DNA of 64,000 bases, taken from the NCBI RefSeq assembly GCF_020400725.1, contig NZ_JAINVG010000004.1:124001-188000 (forward strand). The letters run 5' to 3'. Made by a program: the position numbers and the translations under genes. The DNA comes from Streptomyces sp. NK15101 (GTDB taxonomy: Bacteria > Actinomycetota > Actinomycetes > Streptomycetales > Streptomycetaceae). Below are positions 1 to 8,602 of the stretch, piece by piece. A model generated the notes under the pieces. It saw nothing but the letters and a program-made list of their open reading frames with translations. It ran no database searches and was not told where the DNA came from. Position 1 is the stretch's first letter. Every line of letters begins with the position of its first letter.

Positions 1-379
1 GGCCGTGCGACGCGAGCGAGGTCGCCAACCACGACCGCGTCGCCGACCACGACCGCGTCGCCGACCACGACCGCTCGGCACCGAAGGACGGCCGCCTCCA
101 CCCGCTCTTCGCCGAGGGGCGGTGGAGGGCGGGGAAGAAGTCCGGGGGGCCCGGATCGCCCCGGCCGATCGGCACGACGAGAAGCGGATCCTCCCGAGCG
201 GCCCCGGCCACCGCGTCACCCCGAGCGGGACCTGATGCCCGAGGGCCGCGGCGCACGGCCGGGGGAGAAGATCACCGGTCTGCGACGCATCCTGTGAGGA
301 TCGCCACGAAAGGGGCAAACGATCACGTTTGGCTGCGACAGTGGGGGCGCGCGTACAGATCCAGTCAGGAGCACGTCCC
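1..379. other. Window edge and upstream region of the MMPL gene, no gene supported
   Basis: About 380 bases before the transporter. Several frames stay open because of the GC content, but none has a recognisable protein, ribosome-binding site or natural start. It holds the 18-bp tandem repeat at 21-74 and an AGGAG at 367-371 that serves the transporter start. The 5' part may be the tail of a gene beginning outside the window; this cannot be decided here. Confidence 0.5.
21..74 (+). repeat. Three copies of an 18-bp tandem repeat
   Basis: The unit GTCGCCGACCACGACCGC occurs three times end to end; the first copy differs by one base (AAC for GAC). In one frame it would read V-A-(N/D)-H-D-R repeated. 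The period is a multiple of three, as expected for a repeat inside coding sequence, but no complete gene can be assigned. Confidence 0.85.
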
Positions 380-2626
380 TTGGCCGCAATCGCACGATGG
401 TGCCTCCGGCACCGTCTCGTCGTCGTTCTCCTGTGGCTCCTCGCGCTCGGCGGCACCGCCGCCGGCGCGACGCTCGCCGGCAGCGCGTACTCCAACGACT
501 ACGAGGTCCCCGGCACCGAGTCCGGCCGGGCCACCGCCCTCCTCGACCGGGGCTTCCACGGCCTCGGCGGCGACAGCGACACCATCGTCTGGCACAGCGA
601 CCGGGGCAGCGTCCGCGCCGACGCCGTCGAGCAGCGCGTCGGCGGCATGCTCGACGAGGTCGCCGAACTGCCCGGCATCGCCGCCGTCACCTCCCCGTAC
701 GGGGACGGGGGCGCACCCGGCCAGGTCAGCGAGGACGGTCACACCGCCTACGCCACCGTCACCTTCGACGCGCAGGCCGACGACATCCCCGAGGACCGGG
801 CCCGGGCCCTCGTCGACACCGCCAGGGCCGCCGCGACCGACGACCTCCAGATCGAGCTCGGCGGCAGCGCCGTCGCCCTCACCGAGGCCCCCGGCGGACA
901 CGTCGCCGAGGTCGTCGGCGTCGCCGTCGCGGCCGTCGTCCTCTTCCTCGCCTTCGGCTCGCTCGCCGCCTCCGCGCTCCCGATAGCGACCGCGCTCGTC
1001 AGCGTCGGCATCGCGTACTCCGGGATCGTGCTCCTCGGCCATCTGATGACCGTCGCCGACTTCGCCCCCATGCTCGGCATGCTCGTCGGCCTCGGCGTCG
1101 GCATCGACTACGCCCTCTTCATCGTCACCCGGCACCGCAGGGGCCTCAAACGCGGCCTCTCCGTCGCCGAGGCCGCCGAGACCGCCGTCGCCACCACCGG
1201 CCGCGCCGTCGTCTTCGCCGGCGCCACCGTCTGCATCGCCCTGCTCGGCATGCTCATCCTGCGGCTCGGCTTCCTCAACGGCGTCGCCATCGCCGCCTCG
1301 CTCACCGTGCTCCTCACGGTCGCCGCCTCCGTCACCCTGCTGCCCGCGCTGCTCTCGTTCATCGGCACGCGGGCGCTGTCCCGGCGCGAACGCCGGACGC
1401 TCGCCGAGCGCGGCCCGCAGCCCGAGCTGCCCACCGGCTTCGCCGCCCGCTGGTCCGCCTTCGTCGAGCGGCACCCCAAGGTCCTCGGCGCGGTCGCCGT
1501 CCTCGTCATGGGCGTCCTGGCGCTGCCGACCCTCTCGCTCCACCTCGGCACCTCCGACCAGGGCAACGGCCCGGCCACCGCCACCACCCGCAAGGCGTAC
1601 GACCTGCTCGCCGACGGCTTCGGGCCGGGCGTCAACGGGCCCCTCACCCTCGTCGCCGGCCTCGACGGCGCCGACGACCGGGTCGCCCTCGACCGGCTGC
1701 CGGCCGCGCTCACCGCCACCAAGGGCGTCGCGTCCGTCTCCCCGGTCACGTACAACAGCACGGGCGACACCGCCGTCCTCACCGTCGTGCCCGACTCCCC
1801 GCCGCAGTCCAAGGCGACCAGCGAGCTCGTCGACCGGCTCCGCGACGACGTCCTCCCGACCGCCGGGGCGGGCACCTCCCTCGACGTGCACGTGGGCGGC
1901 GTCACCGCCTCGTACGACGACTTCGCCGAGATCATCGTCGGCAAGCTGCCGCTCTTCGTCGGCGTCGTCATCGCGCTCGGCTGCCTGCTGCTCCTGCTCG
2001 CCTTCCGGTCGCTCGGCATCCCGCTCAAGGCCGCCGCCATGAACGTCGCCGCCGTCGCCGGCGCCTTCGGCATCGTCGTCGCGATCTTCCAGTGGGGCTG
2101 GGGGAGCGAGCCGCTCGGCCTCGGCAGCGCCGGTCCGATCGAACCCTTCCTCCCCGTGATCATGGTCTCCGTCCTCTTCGGGCTCTCCATGGACTACCAG
2201 GTCTTCCTGGTCAGCCGCATGTACGAGGAGTGGCTGGAGACCGGCGACAACCGCCGGGCGGTCCGGGTCGGCCTCGCCGAGACCAGCCGCGTGATCAACT
2301 CCGCCGCCGTGATCATGATCTCCGTCTTCCTGGCCTTCGTCCTCTCCGGCGACCGGGTCATCGCGATGTTCGGCATCGCGCTCGCCGCGGCCGTCGCCCT
2401 CGACGCCTTCGTCCTGCGCACCCTCCTCGTCCCCGCCCTCATGCACCTGCTCGGCGGTGCGAACTGGTGGCTGCCGAAGTGGATGGACCGGCTCCTGCCC
2501 CGGATCAGCATCGAACCTCCGGAGTGCCGCGAGGCCGCCGACACGCGTGCGAAGATCCCCGTGCAGCGCGTGACGGCTCCGGCCGCGGAGGAGAGGGACG
2601 ACGATGTACGCGATATCGCTGGGTGA
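380..2626 (+). CDS. MMPL/RND-family membrane transporter
   Basis: A polytopic inner-membrane exporter of the MMPL family, which moves lipids or hydrophobic compounds using the proton gradient. It is about 748 aa with one N-terminal membrane span, a periplasmic domain, five clustered spans (about residues 190-335), and the same pattern repeated in the second half. The paired Asp-Tyr motifs of the family's proton relay are visible: GIDYALF around D243 and SMDYQVF around D605. I chose the TTG at 380 because AGGAG lies 8 nt upstream and the protein then begins MAAIARWCLRHR, a typical MMPL start; an earlier TTG at 329 lacks a well-placed ribosome-binding site. Its 3' end overlaps the acetyltransferase start by 23 bp, so the two are translationally coupled. 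Substrate unknown. Confidence 0.9.
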   Translation: MAAIARWCLRHRLVVVLLWLLALGGTAAGATLAGSAYSNDYEVPGTESGRATALLDRGFHGLGGDSDTIVWHSDRGSVRADAVEQRVGGMLDEVAELPGIAAVTSPYGDGGAPGQVSEDGHTAYATVTFDAQADDIPEDRARALVDTARAAATDDLQIELGGSAVALTEAPGGHVAEVVGVAVAAVVLFLAFGSLAASALPIATALVSVGIAYSGIVLLGHLMTVADFAPMLGMLVGLGVGIDYALFIVTRHRRGLKRGLSVAEAAETAVATTGRAVVFAGATVCIALLGMLILRLGFLNGVAIAASLTVLLTVAASVTLLPALLSFIGTRALSRRERRTLAERGPQPELPTGFAARWSAFVERHPKVLGAVAVLVMGVLALPTLSLHLGTSDQGNGPATATTRKAYDLLADGFGPGVNGPLTLVAGLDGADDRVALDRLPAALTATKGVASVSPVTYNSTGDTAVLTVVPDSPPQSKATSELVDRLRDDVLPTAGAGTSLDVHVGGVTASYDDFAEIIVGKLPLFVGVVIALGCLLLLLAFRSLGIPLKAAAMNVAAVAGAFGIVVAIFQWGWGSEPLGLGSAGPIEPFLPVIMVSVLFGLSMDYQVFLVSRMYEEWLETGDNRRAVRVGLAETSRVINSAAVIMISVFLAFVLSGDRVIAMFGIALAAAVALDAFVLRTLLVPALMHLLGGANWWLPKWMDRLLPRISIEPPECREAADTRAKIPVQRVTAPAAEERDDDVRDIAG

Positions 2627-3161
2627 CGACGGCGCCGAGCTCAGGCCCCTGGAGCCCTGGCAGGCCGGGGAGCTCCTCGCCAACATGGACCGCGGCCGGG
2701 AGTTCATCGGGGAGCACATCGGCCTCCCCGACGTCGTCACGGACCTCGACTCCGCCCGCGCCTACCTCACCTCGTACGCCGAGAAGGCCGCGAGCGACAC
2801 CGGACGCCTCTACGGCATCTGGACCGGGGACACCCTCGTCGGCGGCGTCCTCTTCCGGACCTTCGACGCCGAGAACGGCACCGCCGAGGCGGGCTGCTGG
2901 CTGGAGCCCTCCGCCGCCGGGAAGGGCCTGATCACCCGGGCCTGCCGGGTGATCATCGACTGGGCGATCGAGGAGCGCGGGATCCACCGCGTCGAATGGC
3001 TCGCCTCCACGAAGAACCTGCCGAGCATCGCCGTCGCCCGCCGCCTCGGCATGACGAGGGAGGGCGTGCTGCGGGAGAACTACCTCTACCGCGGTGCCCG
3101 CACGGACACGGAGGTCTGGGCCGTCCTCGCCCCCGAGTGGCGAGCGGCGAAGGCGTCTTAA
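2604..3161 (+). CDS. GNAT acetyltransferase, RimJ/RimL type
   Basis: A 185-aa acetyl-CoA-dependent N-acetyltransferase like those acting on ribosomal protein N-termini and related amines. The hallmark blocks are a central strand with GGVLFRTFD, the acetyl-CoA pyrophosphate loop around EPSAAGKGLITRACR (about 100-115), and the C-terminal signature NLPSIAVARRLGMTREGVLR followed by a Tyr/Asp/Trp-rich end. Start ATG 2604 has a GAGGAGAGG purine tract 7-15 nt upstream inside the transporter gene, which supports coupled translation. The substrate cannot be read from sequence. Confidence 0.9.
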   Translation: MYAISLGDDGAELRPLEPWQAGELLANMDRGREFIGEHIGLPDVVTDLDSARAYLTSYAEKAASDTGRLYGIWTGDTLVGGVLFRTFDAENGTAEAGCWLEPSAAGKGLITRACRVIIDWAIEERGIHRVEWLASTKNLPSIAVARRLGMTREGVLRENYLYRGARTDTEVWAVLAPEWRAAKAS

Positions 3162-3183
3162 GACCCCTCTCATGTCGGCCCCC

Positions 3184-3189
3184 TAGCGT
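3184..3189 (+). promoter_or_regulatory. -10 element TAGCGT for a leaderless transcript
   Basis: TAGCGT fits the actinomycete -10 pattern TAnnnT and its first base is 13 nt before the ATG at 3197. There is no Shine-Dalgarno sequence before that ATG, so a leaderless mRNA is the simplest reading. No convincing -35 is seen. Confidence 0.55.
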
Positions 3190-3196
3190 GCGCCGC

Positions 3197-3760
3197 ATGG
3201 ACACCGAGACGACCGAGAAGACCGCGGCGGCCGAGCCCGACGAGGCCGACGAGACCACCACGGCCGCCGGGGACGACGCCCCGGACCTGCTCGACGGGAC
3301 GGACGAGGGCGAGGACGGGCGGGACGAGGGCGAGGACGGGCGGGACGACGAGGAGGGCGGCCGGGGGGCCGCCACCCCGGAGGTCACCGGCGTCGGCGCC
3401 GGCGCCGCGGCCGTGGTCTCCGCCGCCCTCGCCGCCGTCGCCCTCACCGGCACCTGGACCGGCAGGGTCGTCGCCGAGCGCGAGACGCTCATCGGGCAGA
3501 TCAAGACCTCCGCCGGCGGCACCCCGGCCCAGCAGATCAACGAGATCTACGGCGACGCCTGGCACAGCACCGCGCTGGTGAACGGCGTCTTCGCCCTCCT
3601 CGCCCTGATCGTCGCCGTCCTCGTGCTCACCCTGCCCCGGCGCCCCGCGTGGGTCCGCGCCGTCGCCGTCGCCGGAGCCGTCCTGGGCGGCCTCGGGCTG
3701 CTCCTGTCGGCCGGTACCTACTTCGACCTGTTCCTGAGCCTCCCGACCACGGGGTCCTGA
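3197..3760 (+). CDS. Small membrane protein with acidic N-terminus
   Basis: 187 aa. The first 60 residues are acidic and low in complexity and contain a perfect 7-residue (21-bp) direct repeat, DEGEDGR twice, at about 3302-3343. Three hydrophobic spans follow at about residues 64-86, 126-146 and 153-173, with a short extracytoplasmic or cytoplasmic segment (about 88-124) between the first and second. The start at 3197 is chosen because the upstream in-frame part is Arg/Pro-rich shadow sequence and because a TAnnnT element is placed for leaderless expression. I do not recognise a family with confidence; the role is unknown. Confidence 0.8.
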   Translation: MDTETTEKTAAAEPDEADETTTAAGDDAPDLLDGTDEGEDGRDEGEDGRDDEEGGRGAATPEVTGVGAGAAAVVSAALAAVALTGTWTGRVVAERETLIGQIKTSAGGTPAQQINEIYGDAWHSTALVNGVFALLALIVAVLVLTLPRRPAWVRAVAVAGAVLGGLGLLLSAGTYFDLFLSLPTTGS

Positions 3761-3920
3761 GCCCCCCGGGGGCGCCGCCTAAGGCCCCCCGGGCCCCTCC
3801 TAAGGACCCCCGCACCCCGAACATGCGGCACTCGCCCGATGTGGGGGCGCCCCCTGGGAAACGAAAGTAGAGGCATCGCGAGAGAGCGACACCGAAACCG
3901 GAAACCCAGGGGAGCACAAG

Positions 3921-4109
3921 ATGTTCGAGTACGAACTCCACACCATGCACCACGCCGAGCTCATCGCCGAGGCCGCCGCCCACCGCCTCGCCCACGAGGC
4001 CGCGGCGACCCACAAGGGCCTGCGCCTCTTCGGCCGCCGCCACGCGGGCCACAAGACCGAGGCGCAGACGGCCGACGGCGGTCGTGGTCGCTTCGTCCGG
4101 GCCGCGTGA
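3921..4109 (+). CDS. Small conserved actinomycete protein (62 aa)
   Basis: Begins MFEYELHTMHHAELI after a strong ribosome-binding site (AGGGGAG, about 8 nt upstream). It is Ala/His/Arg-rich and probably helical: an N-terminal helix (about 5-32) followed by a basic segment (about 33-62). Short proteins opening MFEYE with an AELI motif are common in Streptomyces, which supports a real gene; the function is unknown. It ends 7 bp before the start chosen for the LuxR regulator, so the two may be cotranscribed. Confidence 0.75.
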   Translation: MFEYELHTMHHAELIAEAAAHRLAHEAAATHKGLRLFGRRHAGHKTEAQTADGGRGRFVRAA

Positions 4110-4116
4110 CCCCCGT

Positions 4117-7100
4117 ATGAGCGACGGCATGGACGCCTGTGCGATGCTCGGCGCCGTGGAGACCAGGTCAGTCAGCCCCGTCTTCGTCGGTCGCGCCGGC
4201 GAACTCACCGCCCTCACCGAGGCGCTCTCCCGCGCGACCGCGGGAGAGCCCCAGGCCCTGCTCATCGGCGGCGAGGCGGGCGTCGGCAAGACCCGGCTCA
4301 TCGAGGAGTTCCTCGGCGCGGCCCGCGACCAGGGAGCCGTCACGGCGCTCGGCGGCTGCGTCGAACTCGGCGCCGACGGCCTGCCCTTCGCGCCCTTCGC
4401 CGCCGCCCTGCGCGCGCTCCACCGCCGCCTGCCCGGGGAACTCGCCGCCGCCGCCGACGGCCACGAGGGCGAACTCGCCCGCCTGCTGCCCGAACTGGGC
4501 GATCCCGGCAGCCACGAGCCCTCCGGAGAGGACTCCACCGCCCGGCTCTTCGAACTGACCGTACGCCTCCTGGAACGGCTCGCCGCCGACCGCACGGTCG
4601 TGCTCGTCCTGGAGGACCTGCACTGGGCCGACGCCTCCACCCGGCACCTGCTCACCTACCTCCTGCGCACCCTGCGCCGCGGCCGGATCGTGGTCGTCGC
4701 CAGCTACCGCGCCGACGACATCCACCGCCGCCACCCGCTGCGCCCCCTCCTCGCCGAACTCGACCGGCTCCGCACCATCCGCCGCATCGAACTCGCCCGC
4801 TTCACCCGCGCCGAGGTGCACCGCCAGCTCACCGGCATCCTCGCCGCCGAACCCGACCCCGGACTCGTCGAAGAGGTCTTCGAACGCTCCGACGGCAACG
4901 CCTTCTTCGTCGAGGAACTCGTCGTCTCCCACGAGGCCGGCTGCGCCGCCGGACAGCTCAGCGACTCCCTGCGCGACCTCCTGCTCGTCCGGGTCGAGAC
5001 GCTCCCCGAAGCCGCCCAGCGCGTCGCCAGGACCGTCGCCGAGGGCGGCTCCACCGTCGAGTACGGGCTGCTCGCCGCCGTCGCCGGGCTCCCCGAGGAC
5101 GAGCTCATCGAGGCGCTGCGGGCCGCCGTCGGCGCCAACATCCTGCTCGCCGTCCCCGACGGCGACGGCTACCGCTTCCGCCACTCCCTCGTCCGCGAGG
5201 CCGTCAGCGACGACCTGCTGCCCGGCGAACGCTCCCGCCTCAACCGGCGCTACGCCGAGGCCCTGGAGGCCGACCCCGGGCTCGTCCGCCCCCACGAGCG
5301 GGCCACCCGGCTCGCCACGTACTGGTACCACGCGCACGCCCCGGAGAAGGCCCTCCCCGCCGTCCTCCGGGCCTCCGTCGAGACCCGCAAGCGCCACGCC
5401 TACGCCGAGCAGCTCAGCCTCCTCGAACGGGCCATGGAGCTGTGGGACAAGGCGCCCGCCGAGACGCGCGAGTCCCTGCGTCCCATCGACTACGCCGACG
5501 CGTACCCCGCCTGTGGCTGCGACCCCGAGACCACCTCGCTGCGCTACCTCGACCTGCTCGCCGAGGCCGCCGTCGCCGCCCGGCTCGGCGGGGAGCGGGA
5601 GCGGGCCGCGAAGATCTGCCGGACGGCGCTCCGGCTCCTCGACGGCGACGAGAACGACCCCCTGCGCGCCGCCTGGTTCTGGACGGAGACGGCCCGGCTG
5701 CAGTCCAACCTCGGCCGGGGCGACGGCTGGCCGGAGATCGCCCGCGCCCAGGAACTGGTCAAGGGCCTCCCGCCGTCCGCCGTCCACGCCACCGTCCTGG
5801 TCGGCGCGGCCGGCTGGGGCATGCTCCGCAACCCCGGCCCCGAGGCGCTCGCCGCCGCCGAACGGGCCGTCGAGTACGCGCGGTTCGTCAAGGACGAGCC
5901 GATCGAGCTGAACGCCCGGATCACCCTCGGCACCATCCTGGTGTCCGCCGGCGACACCGAGGGCGGACTCGCCGCGATGCACGAGGCCCGCGAACGGACC
6001 ATCGCCCTCGGCCAGTTCCACGAGGCCGCCCGCGCCCACGTGAACCTCTCCTCCTCCATGGAGGCGCTCGGCCGCTCCCGCGAGGCCGTGGAGATCGCCA
6101 CCACCGGCATCGAACTGGCCCGCTCCCGCGGCCTCGTCGACAGCGCGGGCTGGATCCGCGCCAACCTCGCCGAGTCGCTCCTCTCGCTCGGCGAGTGGGA
6201 CCGGAGCAAGGAGGAGGCCGAGCGGCTGCTCCGCTCGGGGGCGAGCAGCACCAAGCCGGGCGGCACGGCCCTGCTGCAGCTCGCCCACCTCGCCATCGCC
6301 CGCGGCGAGACGGCCAGGGCCGCCGAGCACCTCGCCGAGGCCCGCTCGCGCTACGGCGCCCGCGACCCGATCCCCCAGTACACCCTGCCCATGGCGCAGG
6401 TCGCGATCGCCGTCGCCGCCGCCGAGGGCCACCTCGCGGAGGTACGGGAACAGCTCGCCGCGATCGCGGAGACCGGCTTCCCGCCCGGCACCCACCGCTA
6501 CGGCTGGCCGCTCGTCCTCACCGCCGTCACCGCCGAGGCCGACAGCCGGGGACTGCCCGCCGCCGACGGGGGCCGCGCCGAGGCGCTCGCCCTCGTCCGC
6601 CGCTGCGTCCGCGGCCTCGCCACCCAGGCCCCGGTCTGGGAGGCCCACTCACGGCAGGTCTCCGAGGAACTCGCCCGTGCCGAGGGCCGCGAGACCGCCG
6701 CCCGCTGGACCGAGGTCGTCGCCGCCTGGGAGCCGCTCGAACGTCCGTACCAGCTGGCCCGCGCCCGCCGGCGCCTCGCCGACGTCCTGCTCGTCGAGGG
6801 CGGCCGGCGGGAGGAGGCCGCGGCCCTGCTCCGCGAGGCCCACGCCACCGCCGTCCGCCTCGGCGCCCGGCCGCTCCGCGAGGACGTGGAGCTCCTCGCC
6901 GCCCGCGCCCGCCTCTCCCTCGCCCCGGAGAAGCAGGCCCCGGCGGAGCCCGGCGACGACGGCTTCGGCCTGACGCCGCGGGAGCAGGACGTGCTGCGAC
7001 TGGTCGCCGCCGGCCGCACCAACCGCCAGATCGCCGAGGAGCTGTTCATCTCACCGAAGACGGCCAGCGTCCACGTCTCCAACATCCTCGCCAAGCTCGG

Positions 7101-7167
7101 CGTCGCCGGCCGCGGCGAGGCCGCCGCCCTGGCCCACCGCCTGCACCTCCTCGACACGCCCCTCTGA
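4117..7167 (+). CDS. Large AAA-ATPase LuxR-family (LAL-type) transcriptional regulator
   Basis: About 1016 aa. N-terminal AAA/NTPase domain: Walker A GGEAGVGKTR near residues 50-60, Walker B VVLVLEDLHWAD near 160-172. The middle is a long helical TPR-like region (about 370-930), and the last 70 residues are a LuxR/GerE helix-turn-helix with LTPREQDVLRLVAAGRTNRQ and PKTASVHVSNIL. Such proteins activate target genes after binding a ligand or partner. The start is uncertain: ATG 4117, ATG 4129 and GTG 4156 are all possible and none has a clear ribosome-binding site. The conserved part begins at SVSPVFVGR. The 3' end overlaps the convergent small gene by 117 bp. Confidence 0.9.
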   Translation: MSDGMDACAMLGAVETRSVSPVFVGRAGELTALTEALSRATAGEPQALLIGGEAGVGKTRLIEEFLGAARDQGAVTALGGCVELGADGLPFAPFAAALRALHRRLPGELAAAADGHEGELARLLPELGDPGSHEPSGEDSTARLFELTVRLLERLAADRTVVLVLEDLHWADASTRHLLTYLLRTLRRGRIVVVASYRADDIHRRHPLRPLLAELDRLRTIRRIELARFTRAEVHRQLTGILAAEPDPGLVEEVFERSDGNAFFVEELVVSHEAGCAAGQLSDSLRDLLLVRVETLPEAAQRVARTVAEGGSTVEYGLLAAVAGLPEDELIEALRAAVGANILLAVPDGDGYRFRHSLVREAVSDDLLPGERSRLNRRYAEALEADPGLVRPHERATRLATYWYHAHAPEKALPAVLRASVETRKRHAYAEQLSLLERAMELWDKAPAETRESLRPIDYADAYPACGCDPETTSLRYLDLLAEAAVAARLGGERERAAKICRTALRLLDGDENDPLRAAWFWTETARLQSNLGRGDGWPEIARAQELVKGLPPSAVHATVLVGAAGWGMLRNPGPEALAAAERAVEYARFVKDEPIELNARITLGTILVSAGDTEGGLAAMHEARERTIALGQFHEAARAHVNLSSSMEALGRSREAVEIATTGIELARSRGLVDSAGWIRANLAESLLSLGEWDRSKEEAERLLRSGASSTKPGGTALLQLAHLAIARGETARAAEHLAEARSRYGARDPIPQYTLPMAQVAIAVAAAEGHLAEVREQLAAIAETGFPPGTHRYGWPLVLTAVTAEADSRGLPAADGGRAEALALVRRCVRGLATQAPVWEAHSRQVSEELARAEGRETAARWTEVVAAWEPLERPYQLARARRRLADVLLVEGGRREEAAALLREAHATAVRLGARPLREDVELLAARARLSLAPEKQAPAEPGDDGFGLTPREQDVLRLVAAGRTNRQIAEELFISPKTASVHVSNILAKLGVAGRGEAAALAHRLHLLDTPL

Positions 7168-7380
7168 CCCCGCTTCCGAAGCCGTGTCCCCCGCCGCGCC
7201 GGAGACCTCCGGCGGGCGGGGGAGGCGTATCGTCACCCGGCCCGAGGCCAGGTCCACCGGGCCGCGCCCGGGATCCGCGTCCCCCGGGTCCTCCCTGGTC
7301 AGGGCCTCCCTGCGCCGCTCCTCCTCGACGTGCCTGCGCGACGGCGCGAAGAACTCGTCCAGTCCGCCGAACACGGTCAC
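7051..7380 (-). CDS. DUF6191-like small protein
   Basis: 109 aa beginning MTVFGGLDEFFAPSRRHVEE and continuing with the pattern DPGRGPVDLASGRVTIRLP, the recognisable core of Streptomyces DUF6191-type proteins. GTG 7380 is preceded by an excellent AGGAGG and lies 7 bp after the stop of the sugar-dehydrogenase-like lipoprotein, so the two form an operon. The conserved core covers about residues 1-60. The C-terminal third (after about residue 72) lies antisense to the 3' end of the LuxR gene and looks like read-through of that gene, so the tail may be non-conserved. Function unknown. Confidence 0.7.
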   Translation of the reverse strand: MTVFGGLDEFFAPSRRHVEEERRREALTREDPGDADPGRGPVDLASGRVTIRLPRPPEVSGAAGDTASEAGSEGRVEEVQAVGQGGGLAAAGDAELGEDVGDVDAGRLR

Positions 7381-7387
7381 CGCCTCC

Positions 7388-8530
7388 TCATCCCACCTCC
7401 AGCCGGAGGATCCGGTCGTCCCCGGGCCCGGGCGTCCCCCGGGTGTCGGTCTCGCTTGTCACCAGCCAGAGCCGCCCGTCGCCCGCCGCGAGGACCGTCC
7501 GCAGGCGTCCGTACTCACCCCTCAGGAACGCCTCGGGCTCTCCGGATCGTTCCGCTCCGGAGAGCGGGATCCGCCACAGCCGCTCTCCTCTGAGCCCGGC
7601 CATCCAGATCGCGCCCCGGGCGTACGCGATCCCGCTCGGCGAGGCCTCCGAGGTCGGCCACTGGGCCACCGGGTCCACGAACCCGGCGCGCCCGGCACGT
7701 CCCTCGGCCTCCGGCCAGCCGTAGTTCCGCCCCGGCTCCACCAGGTTCAGCTCGTCCCAGGTGTTCTGTCCGAACTCGGCCGCCCACAGCCGGCCCTCCG
7801 CGTCCCAGGCGAGCCCCTGCACATTGCGGTGACCGTACGAGTAGACCACCGAGCCGGGGAAGGGATTACCCGGCGCCGGCCGGCCCTCCGGCGTCATCCG
7901 CAGGATCTTCCCGCCCAGCGACGACCGGTCCTGGGCCAGACCGGTCCGGCCCGTCTCTCCCGTCCCCGCGTACAGCATCCCGTCCGGCCCGAACGCGATC
8001 CGTCCGCCGTCGTGCACGAAGCCCTTCGGGATGCCGGTGAGCACCGGCTCCGGCGGACCGAGCCGGTCGCCCGCCCCGCCGCCGTACCGCATGCGCACGA
8101 TGCGGTTGTCCGAGGCGGCCGTCAGATACGCGTACACCCAGCCGTCCCGGACCGCCAGTCCCAGGAGCCCGCCCTCGCCGCCCGGCACCACCCCCGGCAC
8201 CTCGCCGAGCGGGGTCTTCGCGCCGGTCCGCCCGTCGACCCGGGTGATCGTCCGCTCGTCCCGCGAGGAGACCAGCAGATCCCCGCCGGGCAGCCCCGCG
8301 AGCCCCCAGGGCGACTTCAGCCCCTCGGTGAGCGTGCCCGCCACGGACACCCGGCCGGCGGCGGACGAGGACGGGGAGGCGGACGGCGACGAGGAGACCG
8401 GGGGCGACGAGGAGACCGGGGGCGGCGAGGCCGCACGCGGATCCTGCCCGGTGTCCCCCGAGGAGCAGCCGGTCACCAGCGCGAGCACGGCGGCGCCCCA
8501 CAGGGCCTTCTGCACGACAGGACGGCGCAT
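7388..8530 (-). CDS. PQQ-dependent sugar dehydrogenase-like lipoprotein
   Basis: 380 aa, a secreted lipoprotein of the soluble glucose/sorbosone dehydrogenase family, which folds as a six-bladed beta-propeller and oxidises aldose sugars with PQQ. The signal peptide ends in a lipobox, LALVTGC (Cys 22), followed by a Ser/Pro-rich linker (about 33-58). Family signatures include SPWGLAGLPGGDLLVSSR, FVHDGGRIAFGPDGMLY and YGHRNVQGLAWD, whose His, Arg and Asp surround the cofactor and calcium site in characterised members. It lies 72 bp downstream of the aldo/keto reductase on the same strand and 7 bp before the DUF6191-like gene. Activity with PQQ is inferred from family only. Confidence 0.87.
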   Translation of the reverse strand: MRRPVVQKALWGAAVLALVTGCSSGDTGQDPRAASPPPVSSSPPVSSSPSASPSSSAAGRVSVAGTLTEGLKSPWGLAGLPGGDLLVSSRDERTITRVDGRTGAKTPLGEVPGVVPGGEGGLLGLAVRDGWVYAYLTAASDNRIVRMRYGGGAGDRLGPPEPVLTGIPKGFVHDGGRIAFGPDGMLYAGTGETGRTGLAQDRSSLGGKILRMTPEGRPAPGNPFPGSVVYSYGHRNVQGLAWDAEGRLWAAEFGQNTWDELNLVEPGRNYGWPEAEGRAGRAGFVDPVAQWPTSEASPSGIAYARGAIWMAGLRGERLWRIPLSGAERSGEPEAFLRGEYGRLRTVLAAGDGRLWLVTSETDTRGTPGPGDDRILRLEVG

Positions 8531-8602
8531 GGGCCGGTCCCCCTTCGACGAGTCGAGCGGTGTCCCACCTCCTTGATACCCCGCCCGTCCCGTGCGGCGC
8601 GC

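Noticed and set aside
5..235. Arg/Pro-rich frame at the window start
   Set aside because: Its repeats come from the 18-bp tandem repeat; there is no ribosome-binding site and the composition is not protein-like.
329..379. Longer MMPL start at TTG 329
   Set aside because: The ribosome-binding site is poorly spaced and the extra residues do not fit the family.
365..2740. Long open reading frame on the minus strand opposite the MMPL gene, and many similar ones (4168-6648, 47043-51038, 50950-53304)
   Set aside because: They are low-complexity (Gly/Asp/Glu/Arg-rich) mirror frames of GC-rich genes without recognisable domains.
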